The notes under the pieces: generated by a model | The model's database searches: none | Seen by the model: the letters and a program-made list of their open reading frames with translations, nothing else | What the model was told of the DNA's origin: nothing | Shown: positions 28,773-39,902 of the stretch, piece after piece | How the letters are laid out: each line of letters opens with the position of its first letter | Position numbering within the stretch: position 1 is the stretch's first letter | Translations under genes and position numbers: made by a program | Origin: Leptothermofonsia sichuanensis E412 | GTDB lineage: Bacteria; Cyanobacteriota; Cyanobacteriia; Leptolyngbyales; Leptolyngbyaceae | NCBI RefSeq assembly: GCF_019891175.1 | Contig: NZ_CP072600.1 | Span: 3,038,001 to 3,102,000, forward strand | Direction: 5' to 3' | DNA: 64,000 nucleotides

Positions 28773-29603
28773 TCATGCTGGTTGTGCCTGTTCAACTTCA
28801 ATGAGTTGCAATGCTTGTAAGGCACTGGCAGCATCAGGGAAGCGATGAGCGGGATCAGGTTCCACTATTGTTTGCAGCCATTGCATAAACTCAGGATTCA
28901 AGAACGGCAAAAGTTCTTTGATATTGAAGCGATAGGATGGCTCAATCAATTCACGCACTTGAGTTGATGGAGTCTGCGTGAGCAGGCAAATTAGTGTTGC
29001 GCCCAAGCCATAGAGATCGGACGCCAGTGTTAATTGACGACCCAGGATTTGCTCTGGTGGCATAAAGCCTAAAGTTCTTCTAATGACACTGCTTGCTGCA
29101 ACTTTTTCGGTGCCAGCATGGGCAAACCCAAAATCAACCAGATAGACCTTCAGTGTTTCCAGGTAATCGGCCAGAATGTTGTCAGGTTTAATATCACGGT
29201 GAATCACGGGGAGAACTCGCCGTTGCAAATACATCAGAATTTGTAAGACCTCAATAGCAATCTGTTTGACTTCGTTGGGTGTCCAATGTCGCTGCGATCG
29301 AGCAAGAGAAGGAGCAGATTTGTATTCTTGAACCAAACAGAAGCCCATTGGAGTTTCAAATGAATCGAGATAGCGAGGGATGCCAGGATGATCCAGCAGC
29401 TTTAAGATCTGAATTTCACGGCGGTAGGCACTGTAGTCTGACCAGGGGGAGTTCAGGCAGGCAAATTGAAACTGTTTGATTACAACGGGCTGTTGGGTAT
29501 CCATATCGATGGCCTGATAAGTAATCCGTCCACCTTCGTGATTTTGCCCCAGCACCTGTTGAATCAGATAGCCTTTGTCGGATAAATCAGGGAAACGGCT
29601 CAT
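28773..29603 (-). CDS. Ser/Thr protein kinase, single-domain
   Basis: 276 residues, essentially one kinase domain. VLGQNHEGGRITY is a degenerate glycine loop, VVIKQF carries the ATP-binding Lys, VIHRDIKPDNIL is the catalytic loop, and YLVDFGFAH the DFG. APE is replaced by FMPPEQ, as usual in this bacterial group. No membrane span or sensor domain. Its start codon overlaps the stop of the upstream dynamin-like remnant, implying translational coupling and a functional link before that gene was truncated. Confidence 0.93.
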   Translation of the reverse strand: MSRFPDLSDKGYLIQQVLGQNHEGGRITYQAIDMDTQQPVVIKQFQFACLNSPWSDYSAYRREIQILKLLDHPGIPRYLDSFETPMGFCLVQEYKSAPSLARSQRHWTPNEVKQIAIEVLQILMYLQRRVLPVIHRDIKPDNILADYLETLKVYLVDFGFAHAGTEKVAASSVIRRTLGFMPPEQILGRQLTLASDLYGLGATLICLLTQTPSTQVRELIEPSYRFNIKELLPFLNPEFMQWLQTIVEPDPAHRFPDAASALQALQLIEVEQAQPA

Positions 29604-30469
29604 ACATTTAACCTCTCAACCTGGGTTTGATAGTAAGGGGTTGTGCTGGTTTTGGCTGAGAGATTCCAGTGAATGAGTGTGTCCAGATCTTGTTGTAAAA
29701 CCGCTTTGTCAGATTCATTGCCAGATCCATCTCCACGCTCTTGCTCCAGTTTTACCCGGTAGGGCTCGGCATAATTGTCAAACTGGTGTTGCAGGTTTGA
29801 CAATGTTTTTGTAGTCCAGAGCTGCAACAGTTTCTTATAGGTTCGAAAAGCCTCTGTCACAGTATTTCCAATTTGCTGTTGCAAGCTCTTCTCAACCTGA
29901 TATTCGGCGATTTGTTTGTTCAGCAAGAGCAAAAATGATCGCCGTACTCCCACATGCAGTGTGGCAATATCCATTTGGGGCATTTCCCGGATGCAATGGG
30001 TGAACTCTTCTTTCGTGGGAAGCGTCTCTGCCTCCAGCGTCTGGCCCAGATTGGTTAGAATTTGAAATAAAGATTCTGCTAATGTATTCAATTGAGTCTG
30101 TAATCCGGTCCCTTTTGCAGTACCAATCTGGATCAGAACTGATTTGATTAGATTACTTGGGTCAGGCGTTCTGGCATGTCCACTGAGCCACCCATCAACT
30201 ATTTCTGAAGCGGCACGGGCGATCGCCACCGGACTCAATTGTCCAATTTCATCTATGAGTTGCTGACAGGTGATGCGTGTGGTTTCAAACTGGGCGATCG
30301 CCTGCCGCAGATCTGCCTCAACCGATTGGCGTTGAGCACTGGAGTATACCAGTTTCCCCTGGGTCTGCCCCAGGCGTCTTTGCAAGCGAGCGATGACGGG
30401 TTCCCTCAAGCCTCCGATTTTACGACGAATGGATTGTTCTGCCAGTTGTTGATGACGTTCGATGAGCAA
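29600..30469 (-). pseudogene. 3' part of a probable dynamin-like protein gene, truncated by IS630
   Basis: The 289-residue frame is open from a TTG at 30469 and continues upstream directly into the IS630 terminus (30478), so its natural start is lost. What remains is almost wholly helical with long amphipathic segments (e.g. RLQRRLGQTQGKLVYSSAQR, QQLIDEIGQLSPVAIARAA, TYKKLLQLWTTKTLSNLQ). This resembles the stalk of bacterial dynamin-like GTPases or another large coiled-coil protein. No GTPase motifs are left, and none appear beyond the IS remnants. Identification rests on shape and the kinase neighbour, so it is tentative. Confidence 0.5.
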
Positions 30470-30477
30470 TGGTAATA

Positions 30478-31428
30478 TAGCCCTACGAAGAGGGGTTAGG
30501 ACGCTATTCTAGAGATAGAACTAGCGTCAGGAGTCACACCATGCCATCTCCCTACAGTGACGACCTTCGCCGCAAAGCGATCGAGGCTGTCCGACGTGGT
30601 GAACGCAAAAGTGAGGTCTGCCGGATGTTACATATCAGTCGCAATACCTTGGACTTGTGGCTGAAACGCCTGGAACAAACGGGGGATTGCCAAGCCATAA
30701 CGGGATTTCAAACCGGGCGTGGGCAGAAAATCACGGATTGGGATCGCTTTCGCGCCTTTGTCCGGCAGCACGGTGGCAAGACGCAAGCGCAGATGGCTCA
30801 ATTGTGGGGGGACAACGTCACTCAACAGAACATCAGTGATGCCTTGAAAAAGATTGGGGTGAGTCGGAAAAAAAACTTACGGCTACCGTGAACGGGACGA
30901 ACTCCAGCGCCAAGCGTTCGAGGAGCGTTTGAAGACAAAAACGGCAGACCAAATTATGTTTGTCGATGAAGTCGGCATCGACAATCGAGAAGACTATCCC
31001 TATGGCTATTGCAAAATTGGACAACGCTTCCCTGCCCTCAAATCGGGCAAACGCAGGGAACGAGTTAGTTGGATTGCCGCGCTGTGCCAACACCAGTTGA
31101 TGGCCCCCCTGACCTTTGCAGGCTCATGCAACCGCGACGTATTCGAGCTGTGGTTAGAGCAGTGTTTGCTGCCTCAGGTGCAACCGGGGATGGTGATTGT
31201 GATTGACAATGCCAGTTTTCACCGCTCGCAATCCATCGATGAAATTGTGGCTGCAGCGGGTTGTGAGATTTGGTATTTGCCCCCCTATTCCCCGGACTTG
31301 AATCCGATTGAGCATGGGTGGTTTGTGCTCAAAAATTGGATGCGGCAACGATGGGATGAATTTGACAATTTCCGTGATTGTGTTGATGCAGCTTTCAAAA
31401 ACTGTCCTAACGTGCTCCCGTAAGGCTA
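30478..31428 (+). mobile_element. IS630-family element, near-complete
   Basis: 951 bp flanked by TA on both sides (the IS630 target). Terminal inverted repeats: TAGCCCTACGAAGAGG at the left and TAGCCTTACGGGAGCACG read inward from the right, both followed by a GTTAGGAC block. It carries a two-frame transposase. It truncates the dynamin-like gene on its left and abuts a second, partial IS630 copy on its right. Confidence 0.85.
30541..31423 (+). CDS. IS630 transposase in two frames joined at an A8 run
   Basis: Frame 1 (30541-30891) encodes a helix-turn-helix part, SYSDDLRRKAIEAVRRGE-like (here PYSDDLRRKAIEAVRRGER), ending soon after eight adenines (30868-30875). The +1 frame then runs to 31423 and carries the DDE core: MFVDEVGIDNRED, VIVIDNASFHRSQ and PDLNPIEHGWFVLK. 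Loss of one A, transcriptional slippage or +1 ribosomal frameshifting on the A-run would join them into one protein of about 293 residues. The stop codon lies inside the right terminal repeat. Confidence 0.82.
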
Positions 31429-31430
31429 TA

Positions 31431-31786
31431 CCTTAGGCTGAGCACCCGTTGAGTGCGGCTTTTACCGTCGATGGTGCTTGTAATCGAGGCGTGTTTGAAA
31501 CCTGGCTTGAAACCTGTTTACTGCCAACCCTCAAACCCGGAAAGGTTTTGATTCTAGATAACGCGACGTTTCATCATGGGGGGCGAATTGCCCAACTGGT
31601 TGAGGCTGCGGGATGTCGCTTGTTGTATCTACCGGCTTATTCTCCAGATTTCAATCGGATTGAAACGTGTTGGGCTTGGCTGAAAAGCCGCATTCGCCAA
31701 AGCTTGTCTCGCTTTAGTTCTTTACGAGAAGCGATGGAGGCTGTTCTCAAAGATGCCGTGTCCTAACTGTGTTGTCTGTAGCTATA
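31431..31786 (+). pseudogene. 3' remnant of a second IS630 element
   Basis: Encodes only the C-terminal DDE part (residues like CNRGVFETWLETCLLP, ILDNATFHHGG, PDFNRIETCWAWLKSR) and keeps a right end with GTGTCCTAAC...GTAGCTATA. It is related to, but clearly different in sequence from, the element to its left. Its left half is missing, so a deletion or recombination between two IS630 copies probably removed the intervening DNA, including the 5' part of the dynamin-like gene. Confidence 0.8.
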
Positions 31787-31815
31787 ATAACTGCTGTAAG
31801 TTGCTCTACCAGAGT

Positions 31816-32430
31816 TCAGGATTCGAGGATGTTGACTAAGATTCGCAAAAGATCTTCTAAATCCGCAGGAACGCGGTAGAGATTGAGATCTTGGGTCACT
31901 TCACGAGTCTGGCGATCGAACTGTCCGAACTGCCAGATATTTCCGGTTGAAATGGCCCCTTGCAGGATGATTTGCTCTGATTCAATCCACTGATCCAGTG
32001 CAATCAGTTCGATCGCCAGTTGGACAAAGCCACGCTCTAGGTCTTCATTTTTTGCCTCAACGACCAGAAACATTTGACCGTTCTGAAGCAGATAGTCGAG
32101 AGAGCCTTTGAGTTGATTGTTGACGACAACGGGATATTCAACGTTTAGGGTGGCCTGGGTGTAGTGCAGCACATCCATTAACACAGGAGCGATCAAAAAC
32201 TCTCGCCGCGCCATTTCGCTGGTAAGGCTCAACCGAGGCAGGCTTTCTTCGATCCGAGTTTTGAGGTCGGTGAGGCGATCCAGATTGCCCGCATAGCGAG
32301 GTAGGCTTAAGGAACGCCGTCGCAGTGAAGCATTGAAATACGCCAGGATGTCTTGCGGGGCGAAATTGAGTTTGAAATAGTCGGCAAAGGTATAGGACTG
32401 ATCGGGTTGAATAATGGCGGCTCTGGGCAT
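31816..32430 (-). CDS. Hypothetical protein with nuclease-like core, 204 aa
   Basis: Unnamed protein. A segment FLIAPVLMDVLHYTQATLNVE followed by GSLDYLL and then MFLVVEAKNEDLERGFVQL fits the D..ExK pattern of PD-(D/E)XK-fold nucleases (D of GSLDY, E and K of VEAKNE). This type is frequent in cyanobacteria, where no activity has been shown to my knowledge. It begins MPRAAIIQPDQSYTFADYFKL. Standing next to IS remnants, it may be part of mobile or accessory DNA. Confidence 0.65.
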   Translation of the reverse strand: MPRAAIIQPDQSYTFADYFKLNFAPQDILAYFNASLRRRSLSLPRYAGNLDRLTDLKTRIEESLPRLSLTSEMARREFLIAPVLMDVLHYTQATLNVEYPVVVNNQLKGSLDYLLQNGQMFLVVEAKNEDLERGFVQLAIELIALDQWIESEQIILQGAISTGNIWQFGQFDRQTREVTQDLNLYRVPADLEDLLRILVNILES

Positions 32431-32515
32431 TGCATCAATCCTGTCTGTGAAGGTTACTCAATCGGAAACCCTGAAATCCCCTGGTGCAGGAGGGCAGGAA
32501 TTGTTAGCCAGTTGA

Positions 32516-33421
32516 TCAGGTACTGGTTCCCAAAATCATTCCAGCCAGAAGCACAAAGCCAATCCAGACATTCTGGCGAAACAGATCTCCATACAGACTG
32601 GCGGGAATCGTTTTTTGGGAGAGGCGGGAGTATTGCCATGCCCAGGCAATAATGGCAACTCCAAGCGCAATCCAGTAACTTCGTTGAAGTTCCATGGTCA
32701 TTCCCAGTTTCGCCAGCAAAAAAGCGGTTCCGGTGAAGAATGCCCCAACTGCCAGGGGGGAATATTTGCCAAAAAAGAGGGCACTGGAGTTAACGCCAAT
32801 TCGGCGATCGTCTTCCCGATCAGCCATCGCATAAATGGTGTCAAAGCCAAGCGTCCAGAGTACGGTTGCGCCCCAGAGCAACCAGGTTTCCCTACCCAGA
32901 CAGGGGGTAGGAGCAGGGGTTGCACTACAGCTTACTGCACTCCAGCTAATCAAGACGGCAAACCCCCAGGCGATCGCCAGCACCAGTTGCGGTACGGGAA
33001 ACACTCGTTTTGCCAGGGGGTAAAGGACAATGACTGGAACCGCCGTTACACATAACCAGAAGGTCAGAGGATTGAGATAGAGAGACAGGCCCCAGGCACA
33101 GATGAAGGCAATCAGGGCCACCACCAGTCCAACTTTAATAGAAAGGGCACGGGATGCCAGGGGACGGTTGCGGGTCCGCTGTACTTTAGGGTCGATATTT
33201 CGATCCCAGAGGTCATTGACAACACAACCAGCGGCACTGGTTGCCAGCGTGCCCAGGATAATCACTCCAACCAGAGGTAGGGGTGGATTTCCCCGTGCCG
33301 CCAGAAACACGGCCCAAAGAGCCGGAATCATCAGGATCAATCGCCCTTCTGGCCTATCCCACCGCAAGAGCCGAACCACCGACAGCCAGGTCGGTTCCTG
33401 GCCTTCTGATTGAAAAGACAT
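32516..33421 (-). CDS. ubiA: 4-hydroxybenzoate polyprenyltransferase
   Basis: 301 residues, a nine-span UbiA-type membrane prenyltransferase. The two Asp-rich motifs are present: NDLWDRNIDPKVQRTRNRP and DTIYAMADREDD. In cyanobacteria this enzyme attaches the solanesyl chain to 4-hydroxybenzoate in plastoquinone-9 synthesis. The C-terminal spans end IGFVLLAGMILG. Its promoter region contains repeat G. It is functionally related to the tocopherol cyclase gene 3 kb away, though not co-transcribed. Confidence 0.95.
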   Translation of the reverse strand: MSFQSEGQEPTWLSVVRLLRWDRPEGRLILMIPALWAVFLAARGNPPLPLVGVIILGTLATSAAGCVVNDLWDRNIDPKVQRTRNRPLASRALSIKVGLVVALIAFICAWGLSLYLNPLTFWLCVTAVPVIVLYPLAKRVFPVPQLVLAIAWGFAVLISWSAVSCSATPAPTPCLGRETWLLWGATVLWTLGFDTIYAMADREDDRRIGVNSSALFFGKYSPLAVGAFFTGTAFLLAKLGMTMELQRSYWIALGVAIIAWAWQYSRLSQKTIPASLYGDLFRQNVWIGFVLLAGMILGTST

Positions 33422-33469
33422 GAAAGGTTAGAAAGTGACTGTAAAGGTGATTCTATACCGATTTATATA

Positions 33470-33561
33470 GCGATCCTATCTGGATTGTGAGAAAAGATTC
33501 CCCAGGAATCCTTTCTCACAAAGCCTCTCACTCTCACAACTGATTCAGGACTGCCATATAG
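33470..33561 (-). repeat. Dispersed repeat G with perfect-loop hairpin (copy 1)
   Basis: A 92-bp element upstream of ubiA; a shortened copy in the opposite orientation is at 48052-48112 upstream of moaE. It contains a hairpin at 33487-33519: gtgagaaaagattcc pairs with ggaatcctttctcac across a 3-base loop, with one mismatch. The rest of the 366-bp gap to 33788 holds nothing I can name. Confidence 0.75.
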
Positions 33562-33787
33562 AGGATGGGCAGATACCTGATTGGGTGCTTTGCGCAGAAG
33601 TCTGGACTTAAGTCATGTTTTATCAGTAAAACCTGCCTTTACATTAGAAATAGATACATCGGTGGATGGACCTTTTTCAGGAATCGTTTAAGTTGGGCAC
33701 GGGCCTACCCCTCCGCTGAACTGGAGATTGAATGGCCTCCGTAATCGTTTGAACTAGTCTGATTGCCCACGTGTGAGACTCTCAGGT

Positions 33788-35974
33788 ATGCCAGAGCTAC
33801 TGACTCATTTATTCTCATCAGGTTCTTTTATTCCCCACGGTCATTGTTATCTCTGGAAACCGGAACTGGTCTGGTTACATGTGATGGCTGACAGTTTAAT
33901 TGCCCTGGCTTACTATTCCATTCCCCTCACCCTGTTTTACTTTGTGCAAAAGCGAGAAGATCTTCCCTTCAACTGGATCTTTCTGCTGTTTGGAGCCTTT
34001 ATTGTTGCCTGCGGGACTACCCATTTAATGGAAGTATGGACACTGTGGTATCCGACGTACTGGTTATCCGGTGGGATCAAAGCGTTGACGGCTGGGATTT
34101 CCCTGTTCACTGCCATCCAGCTATTTCCGCTGATGCCCAGGGCACTGACGTTACCCAGCCCCGCTCAACTTGCCACGGCCAACCGGGAACTGCAAGCGCA
34201 AATTCAAGAGCGGTTGAACGTTGAGAAAGAGCTGAGAAAATACCAGAACCAGTTAGAAGAACTGGTCAGCGATCGCACCGCAGAACTGGTTCAAACCAAC
34301 GCCAGACTCCAGCAGGAAATCATTGAACGGCAAGCCGCCCTGAGTGAACGCCAGCGAACTGAAGTCGCCCTCCGCCAGAGTGAGGAACAGTTTCGTCAAC
34401 TTGCTGAAAATATCCATGAGGTGTTCTGGATCATTGCCTGCGACAACCATCAAATGATCTATATCAGCCCTGCTTACGAGAAGATCTGGGGGCAATCCTG
34501 TGACAGCCTCTACCAGCAACCCCAGTCATGGATAGAATCTGTCCATCCAGAGGACCGGGAACGGGTGCTAGCCGCCTTTGTCAGCCGTGTACCGGGCATC
34601 GTGAACTTTAACGAAGAATACCGTATCATTCGTCCCGACCATTCAATTCGCTGGATCTGGGCGCGGGAATACCCGATTCAAAATGAAACAGGCGAGGTTT
34701 ACCGGGTTGCCGGGATTGCTGAAGATATCACTGAGCGTAAACAGGTGGAACAGGAACGAGAGCAACTGCTGGCACGGGAAAAGGCTGCCCGCACTCAAGC
34801 CGAAATGGCTAACCGCATGAAGGATGAATTTCTTTCTATCCTGTCCCATGAGTTACGGACTCCCCTGAATGCCATTCTGGGATGGACTCAAATGCTGCGG
34901 TCCCATCGGCATCTGGATGAAGCGGTCACTACCCGTGCCCTGGAAACCATTGAGCGGAATGCCAGGGGGCAGGCAACCCTGATCGAGGATCTGCTGGATA
35001 TTTCACGGATTATTACAGGCAAATTACGCTTAAGTGTCTGCCCGGTCAACCTGGGGGCGGTGATTGAAGCCGCGATCGACACGGTGCGTCCCGCTGCCGA
35101 AGCAAAATCCATCCGGCTTCAGCCCATCCTTGACCCCCAGGCGGGTCCGGTCTCCGGAGACCCCGATCGCCTCCAGCAAATTGTCTGGAACTTACTGGCA
35201 AACGCCATTAAATTTACCCCCAAGGGTGGACGGGTACAGGTTCGTCTGGAACGAATTAACTCCCATGTGGAAGTGGTCGTCAGTGACACCGGGCAGGGCA
35301 TTAATCCCGACTTCCTGCCCTATGTATTTGACCGCTTTCAGCAGGAAGACTCCTCCGTCACTCGCAAACATGGAGGGTTGGGGCTGGGGTTGGCGATCGT
35401 CCGCCACCTGACCGAACTGCACGGAGGAGCGGTTAAGGTTTACAGCCCTGGTGAAGGGTTGGGTGCCACGTTTGTTGTGGAACTGCCCCTCTCCCCCATT
35501 CATAGCCCGGAAACCGGGGAGCGAGTTCATCCTACCGCCAATAGCGGGCTGCCCTGTGACCATCTGCCCAGTCTGGAGGGGTTACATATCCTGGTGGTAG
35601 ATGACGAGGCAGACACCCGCGACCTGCTGGTTACTATCCTGACAGCGTGTGGAGCAGAAGCCACGGCTGTTTCTTCTGCCAGGGAAGCCATGCTAATCCT
35701 GGAGCACTTACAGCCCAACCAACCAGATTTGCTCGTGAGTGATATTGGGATGCCAGGAGAAAACGGTTATGACCTGATTAAACAAATTAGAGCACTCAAC
35801 CCAGAACGGGGCGGTCAAATTCCGGCAGTTGCCCTGACTGCATACGCTAGAGTGGAAGACCGCACCCGTGCCCTATCGGCTGGATTTCAAATGCACATTG
35901 CCAAACCCGTCAATTTGACTGAGTTTGTCACGGTAATTGCCAGCCTGACCGGGCGCACCCGTCCACCCAATTAG
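33788..35974 (+). CDS. Ethylene-receptor-like hybrid histidine kinase
   Basis: 728 residues from the ATG at 33788 (a GTG at 33773 is possible). Residues about 10-110 form three membrane spans with the ethylene-binding signature FGAFIVACGTTHLMEVW. The Cys and His that hold the copper ion in plant ETR1 are both present, as is HGHCYLWKP. Next come a coiled coil, a PAS/PAC domain (about 198-320), HisKA with LSHELRTPLNAILGW near 350, a full HATPase (NLLANAIKF, DTGQGI, GGLGLGLAI), and a C-terminal receiver with VVDDEADTRD and phospho-acceptor in LLVSDIGMPG. Architecture resembles Slr1212 of Synechocystis plus a receiver. Likely senses ethylene and possibly controls phototaxis-like responses (inference). 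Confidence 0.93.
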   Translation: MPELLTHLFSSGSFIPHGHCYLWKPELVWLHVMADSLIALAYYSIPLTLFYFVQKREDLPFNWIFLLFGAFIVACGTTHLMEVWTLWYPTYWLSGGIKALTAGISLFTAIQLFPLMPRALTLPSPAQLATANRELQAQIQERLNVEKELRKYQNQLEELVSDRTAELVQTNARLQQEIIERQAALSERQRTEVALRQSEEQFRQLAENIHEVFWIIACDNHQMIYISPAYEKIWGQSCDSLYQQPQSWIESVHPEDRERVLAAFVSRVPGIVNFNEEYRIIRPDHSIRWIWAREYPIQNETGEVYRVAGIAEDITERKQVEQEREQLLAREKAARTQAEMANRMKDEFLSILSHELRTPLNAILGWTQMLRSHRHLDEAVTTRALETIERNARGQATLIEDLLDISRIITGKLRLSVCPVNLGAVIEAAIDTVRPAAEAKSIRLQPILDPQAGPVSGDPDRLQQIVWNLLANAIKFTPKGGRVQVRLERINSHVEVVVSDTGQGINPDFLPYVFDRFQQEDSSVTRKHGGLGLGLAIVRHLTELHGGAVKVYSPGEGLGATFVVELPLSPIHSPETGERVHPTANSGLPCDHLPSLEGLHILVVDDEADTRDLLVTILTACGAEATAVSSAREAMLILEHLQPNQPDLLVSDIGMPGENGYDLIKQIRALNPERGGQIPAVALTAYARVEDRTRALSAGFQMHIAKPVNLTEFVTVIASLTGRTRPPN

Positions 35975-36163
35975 TGCCATGGGCCACTTAGAAGCCAGGC
36001 TCCCCGGTGTTTCCTTGATGCCAGCCAGATTGACCAAATCATCCTCCCAGACACCAGGGAACTGGGGATTGGTGCCCGTCCCGTAATTAGCGCTGCCCAG
36101 GGCTATAGGTTGCAGTTTGGGTGAGAAATGTCAAAATAGATAGAAAGGATGAAGGAATCCCTC
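35975..36163 (+). other. Gap with a start-less open frame
   Basis: The frame from 35975 to about 36123 reads through SQIDQIILPDTRELGIGAR and ends GYRLQFG before a TGA. It looks protein-like but has no usable start and follows directly after the kinase stop. It may be the decayed 3' end of a lost gene. Low confidence. Confidence 0.25.
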
Positions 36164-37746
<1,583 letters not shown>

Positions 37747-37797
37747 ATAGCAGGGGACAGGGAACAGGGGACGGGGTATAGGGAGGATAAGGATAAA

Positions 37798-37863
37798 AGC
37801 CTATCCGAAAAGCCCCAACGGGCAAAGCCCAAACTCAGACTGAGGAAGGTTTTGGATAGGCTT
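37798..37863. repeat. Palindrome B (uninterrupted copy)
   Basis: 66 bp with ends agcctatccgaaaag and ttttggataggct, related to the copy that carries IS66. It sits in a 250-bp cluster of repeats: C (37652-37746), an F-like piece (37743-37787), B, then a C fragment (37868-37897). Confidence 0.8.
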
Positions 37864-37867
37864 TAAG

Positions 37868-37897
37868 AGGTACCTCACACCCTTGAAAAGGGCTATA
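37868..37897 (+). repeat. Repeat C right-end fragment
   Basis: aggtacctcacacccttgaa followed by aagggctata, identical in order to the right end of the 3580-3673 copy. It contains the TAG stop codon (37893-37895) of the convergent O-methyltransferase gene. Confidence 0.7.
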
Positions 37898-38558
37898 TAA
37901 CTTTCAATGCCAGCGTTAATCCATCTCCAATCGATACCTGGCTGATGATGACACGCTGGTCTTGATGGAGTTTTTGATTGAAGGCACGGATTTTGTTAGT
38001 GCGATTGTCCTGGACCGCTGGATCGGCTACACGCCCTGACCAGAGTACGTTATCGATCGCAATCAGTCCCCCTGACCGCACCAGTTGCAGCGATCGCTCA
38101 TAGTAATGGTCATAGTTACTCTTATCCGCATCAATAAAGGCAAAGTCAAAGGTGCCCGCCTGGTCTGATGCCAGTAACCAATCCAGGGTTTCTGAGGCAG
38201 GGGCAAGGTACAGCTCAATTTTGTTGGCCACTCCTGCCTGTTGCCAGTAGCGGCGGGCGATCGCAGTGTCTTGCTGATTCACATCACAGGCAATCACTTT
38301 GCCATCGGGCGGAAGGGCGAGCGCAACGGACAGCGTGCTATAGCCTGTAAAAACCCCTACCTCCAGTGTTTTTTTGGCTCCCATCAACCGCACCAGCAGC
38401 GCCATCAACTGCCCCTGCTCCGGTGCAATCTGCATTCTGGCTTGAGGATGCCTTGCTGTCTCCTGGCGGAGCTGATTCAACACTGCTGGCTCTCGCAGGG
38501 AAACGGACAGCAGGTAATGGTAGAGATCTGGATTCAGCCCAATGGTTTGAGTTGTCAA
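37893..38558 (-). CDS. Class I O-methyltransferase (CCoAOMT-like)
   Basis: 221 residues from a TTG; no convincing ribosome site is seen, so the start is uncertain. SAM motif I is LEVGVFTGYSTLSVALALP. The metal/substrate part is FAFIDADKSNYDHYYE, as in cation-dependent caffeoyl-CoA-type methyltransferases, and GGLIAIDNVLWSGRVADP follows. Cyanobacterial homologues methylate catechol-type compounds in vitro; the natural substrate is unknown. The stop lies in a repeat C end. Confidence 0.88.
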   Translation of the reverse strand: MTTQTIGLNPDLYHYLLSVSLREPAVLNQLRQETARHPQARMQIAPEQGQLMALLVRLMGAKKTLEVGVFTGYSTLSVALALPPDGKVIACDVNQQDTAIARRYWQQAGVANKIELYLAPASETLDWLLASDQAGTFDFAFIDADKSNYDHYYERSLQLVRSGGLIAIDNVLWSGRVADPAVQDNRTNKIRAFNQKLHQDQRVIISQVSIGDGLTLALKVI

Positions 38559-38656
38559 GGGAGGAGGGAGGGGTTGTTAGTTGATAGTTGGTAGAAGGAG
38601 GAGAAGGGAGGGAGGAGGTACAGTAAGCTGATTTAGGTTACTTGAAGCGATCCACT

Positions 38657-39892
38657 ATGGCAACTATCAACGACAATTATCTCAAACTCAAGGCGGGCTA
38701 TCTGTTTCCCGAAATTGCACGGCGGGTGAATGCGTTTGCGGAGGCAAACCCCAGTGCCAGCATCATCCGGTTGGGGATTGGGGATGTGACAGAGCCGCTT
38801 CCGGCAGCCTGCCGCACGGCAATGATCAAAGCGGTAGAAGAAATGGGCGATCGCGCCACTTTCAAAGGCTATGGTCCAGAGCAGGGGTATGCCTGGTTGC
38901 GGGAGAAAATTGCTACCCATGACTTTCAGGCACGGGGCTGCGAAGTGGATGCCTCTGAAATCTTTATCTCCGATGGCTCCAAGTGTGACACAGGCAACAT
39001 CCTGGATATTTTTGGAGATGACAACACCATTGCAGTGACAGACCCGGTGTATCCCGTTTATGTGGACACCAATGTGATGGCAGGGCACACGGGAGTTGCC
39101 AATGACCGGGGTGAGTATGAGGGCCTGGTCTATTTACCTATTACGGCAGACAACAATTTTACGGCAACAATTCCCTCCCAACCAGTTGATCTGATCTACC
39201 TCTGTTTTCCAAACAATCCCACGGGTTCCACCGCTTCCAGAGAGCACCTTCAGGCATGGGTAGACTATGCCCGTGCCAATGGTTCCATCCTTTTCTTTGA
39301 CGCCGCCTACGAAGCGTTTATTACCGATCCAGTGATTCCCCATTCCATTTATGAAATTGAGGGTGCCAGGGAATGTGCGATCGAGTTTCGCTCCTTTTCC
39401 AAAAATGCAGGCTTTACAGGTACCCGTTGTGCCCTGACGGTGGTTCCCAAAACCCTGACCGCAAAAGCTATGGATGGTTCCAATGTGGAACTGTGGAAAC
39501 TCTGGAACCGCCGCCAGTCCACAAAGTTTAATGGGGTGTCCTATATTGTGCAGCGGGGGGCCGAAGCCGTCTATTCTCCAGAGGGACAGTCACAAACCAG
39601 AGCGCTGGTCAACTTCTACATGGAAAATGCCCGCATCATTCGGGAACAACTGACTGCGGCAGGACTTGCTGTTTACGGTGGTGTCAATGCCCCCTATGTC
39701 TGGATCAAAACGCCCGATGGTCTTTCCAGTTGGGACTTTTTTGATAAACTGCTGCACACCTGCCATGTGGTGGGAACTCCCGGTTCTGGCTTTGGGGCTG
39801 CCGGTGAAGGCTATTTTCGGATTTCTGCGTTCAATAGCCGGGAAAATGTGGAAGCGGCCATGAAGCGGATTACTCAGACGTTCACGGGATAA
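38657..39892 (+). CDS. dapL: LL-diaminopimelate aminotransferase
   Basis: 411 residues from the ATG at 38657, the usual length; an upstream ATG at 38642 would add five unconserved residues. It converts tetrahydrodipicolinate directly to LL-diaminopimelate for lysine and peptidoglycan, the route used by plants and cyanobacteria. Motifs: [48 protein letters not shown], and the PLP lysine in [13 protein letters not shown]. It is monocistronic. Confidence 0.96.
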   Translation: MATINDNYLKLKAGYLFPEIARRVNAFAEANPSASIIRLGIGDVTEPLPAACRTAMIKAVEEMGDRATFKGYGPEQGYAWLREKIATHDFQARGCEVDASEIFISDGSKCDTGNILDIFGDDNTIAVTDPVYPVYVDTNVMAGHTGVANDRGEYEGLVYLPITADNNFTATIPSQPVDLIYLCFPNNPTGSTASREHLQAWVDYARANGSILFFDAAYEAFITDPVIPHSIYEIEGARECAIEFRSFSKNAGFTGTRCALTVVPKTLTAKAMDGSNVELWKLWNRRQSTKFNGVSYIVQRGAEAVYSPEGQSQTRALVNFYMENARIIREQLTAAGLAVYGGVNAPYVWIKTPDGLSSWDFFDKLLHTCHVVGTPGSGFGAAGEGYFRISAFNSRENVEAAMKRITQTFTG

Positions 39893-39902
39893 CCATCGTC
39901 AA

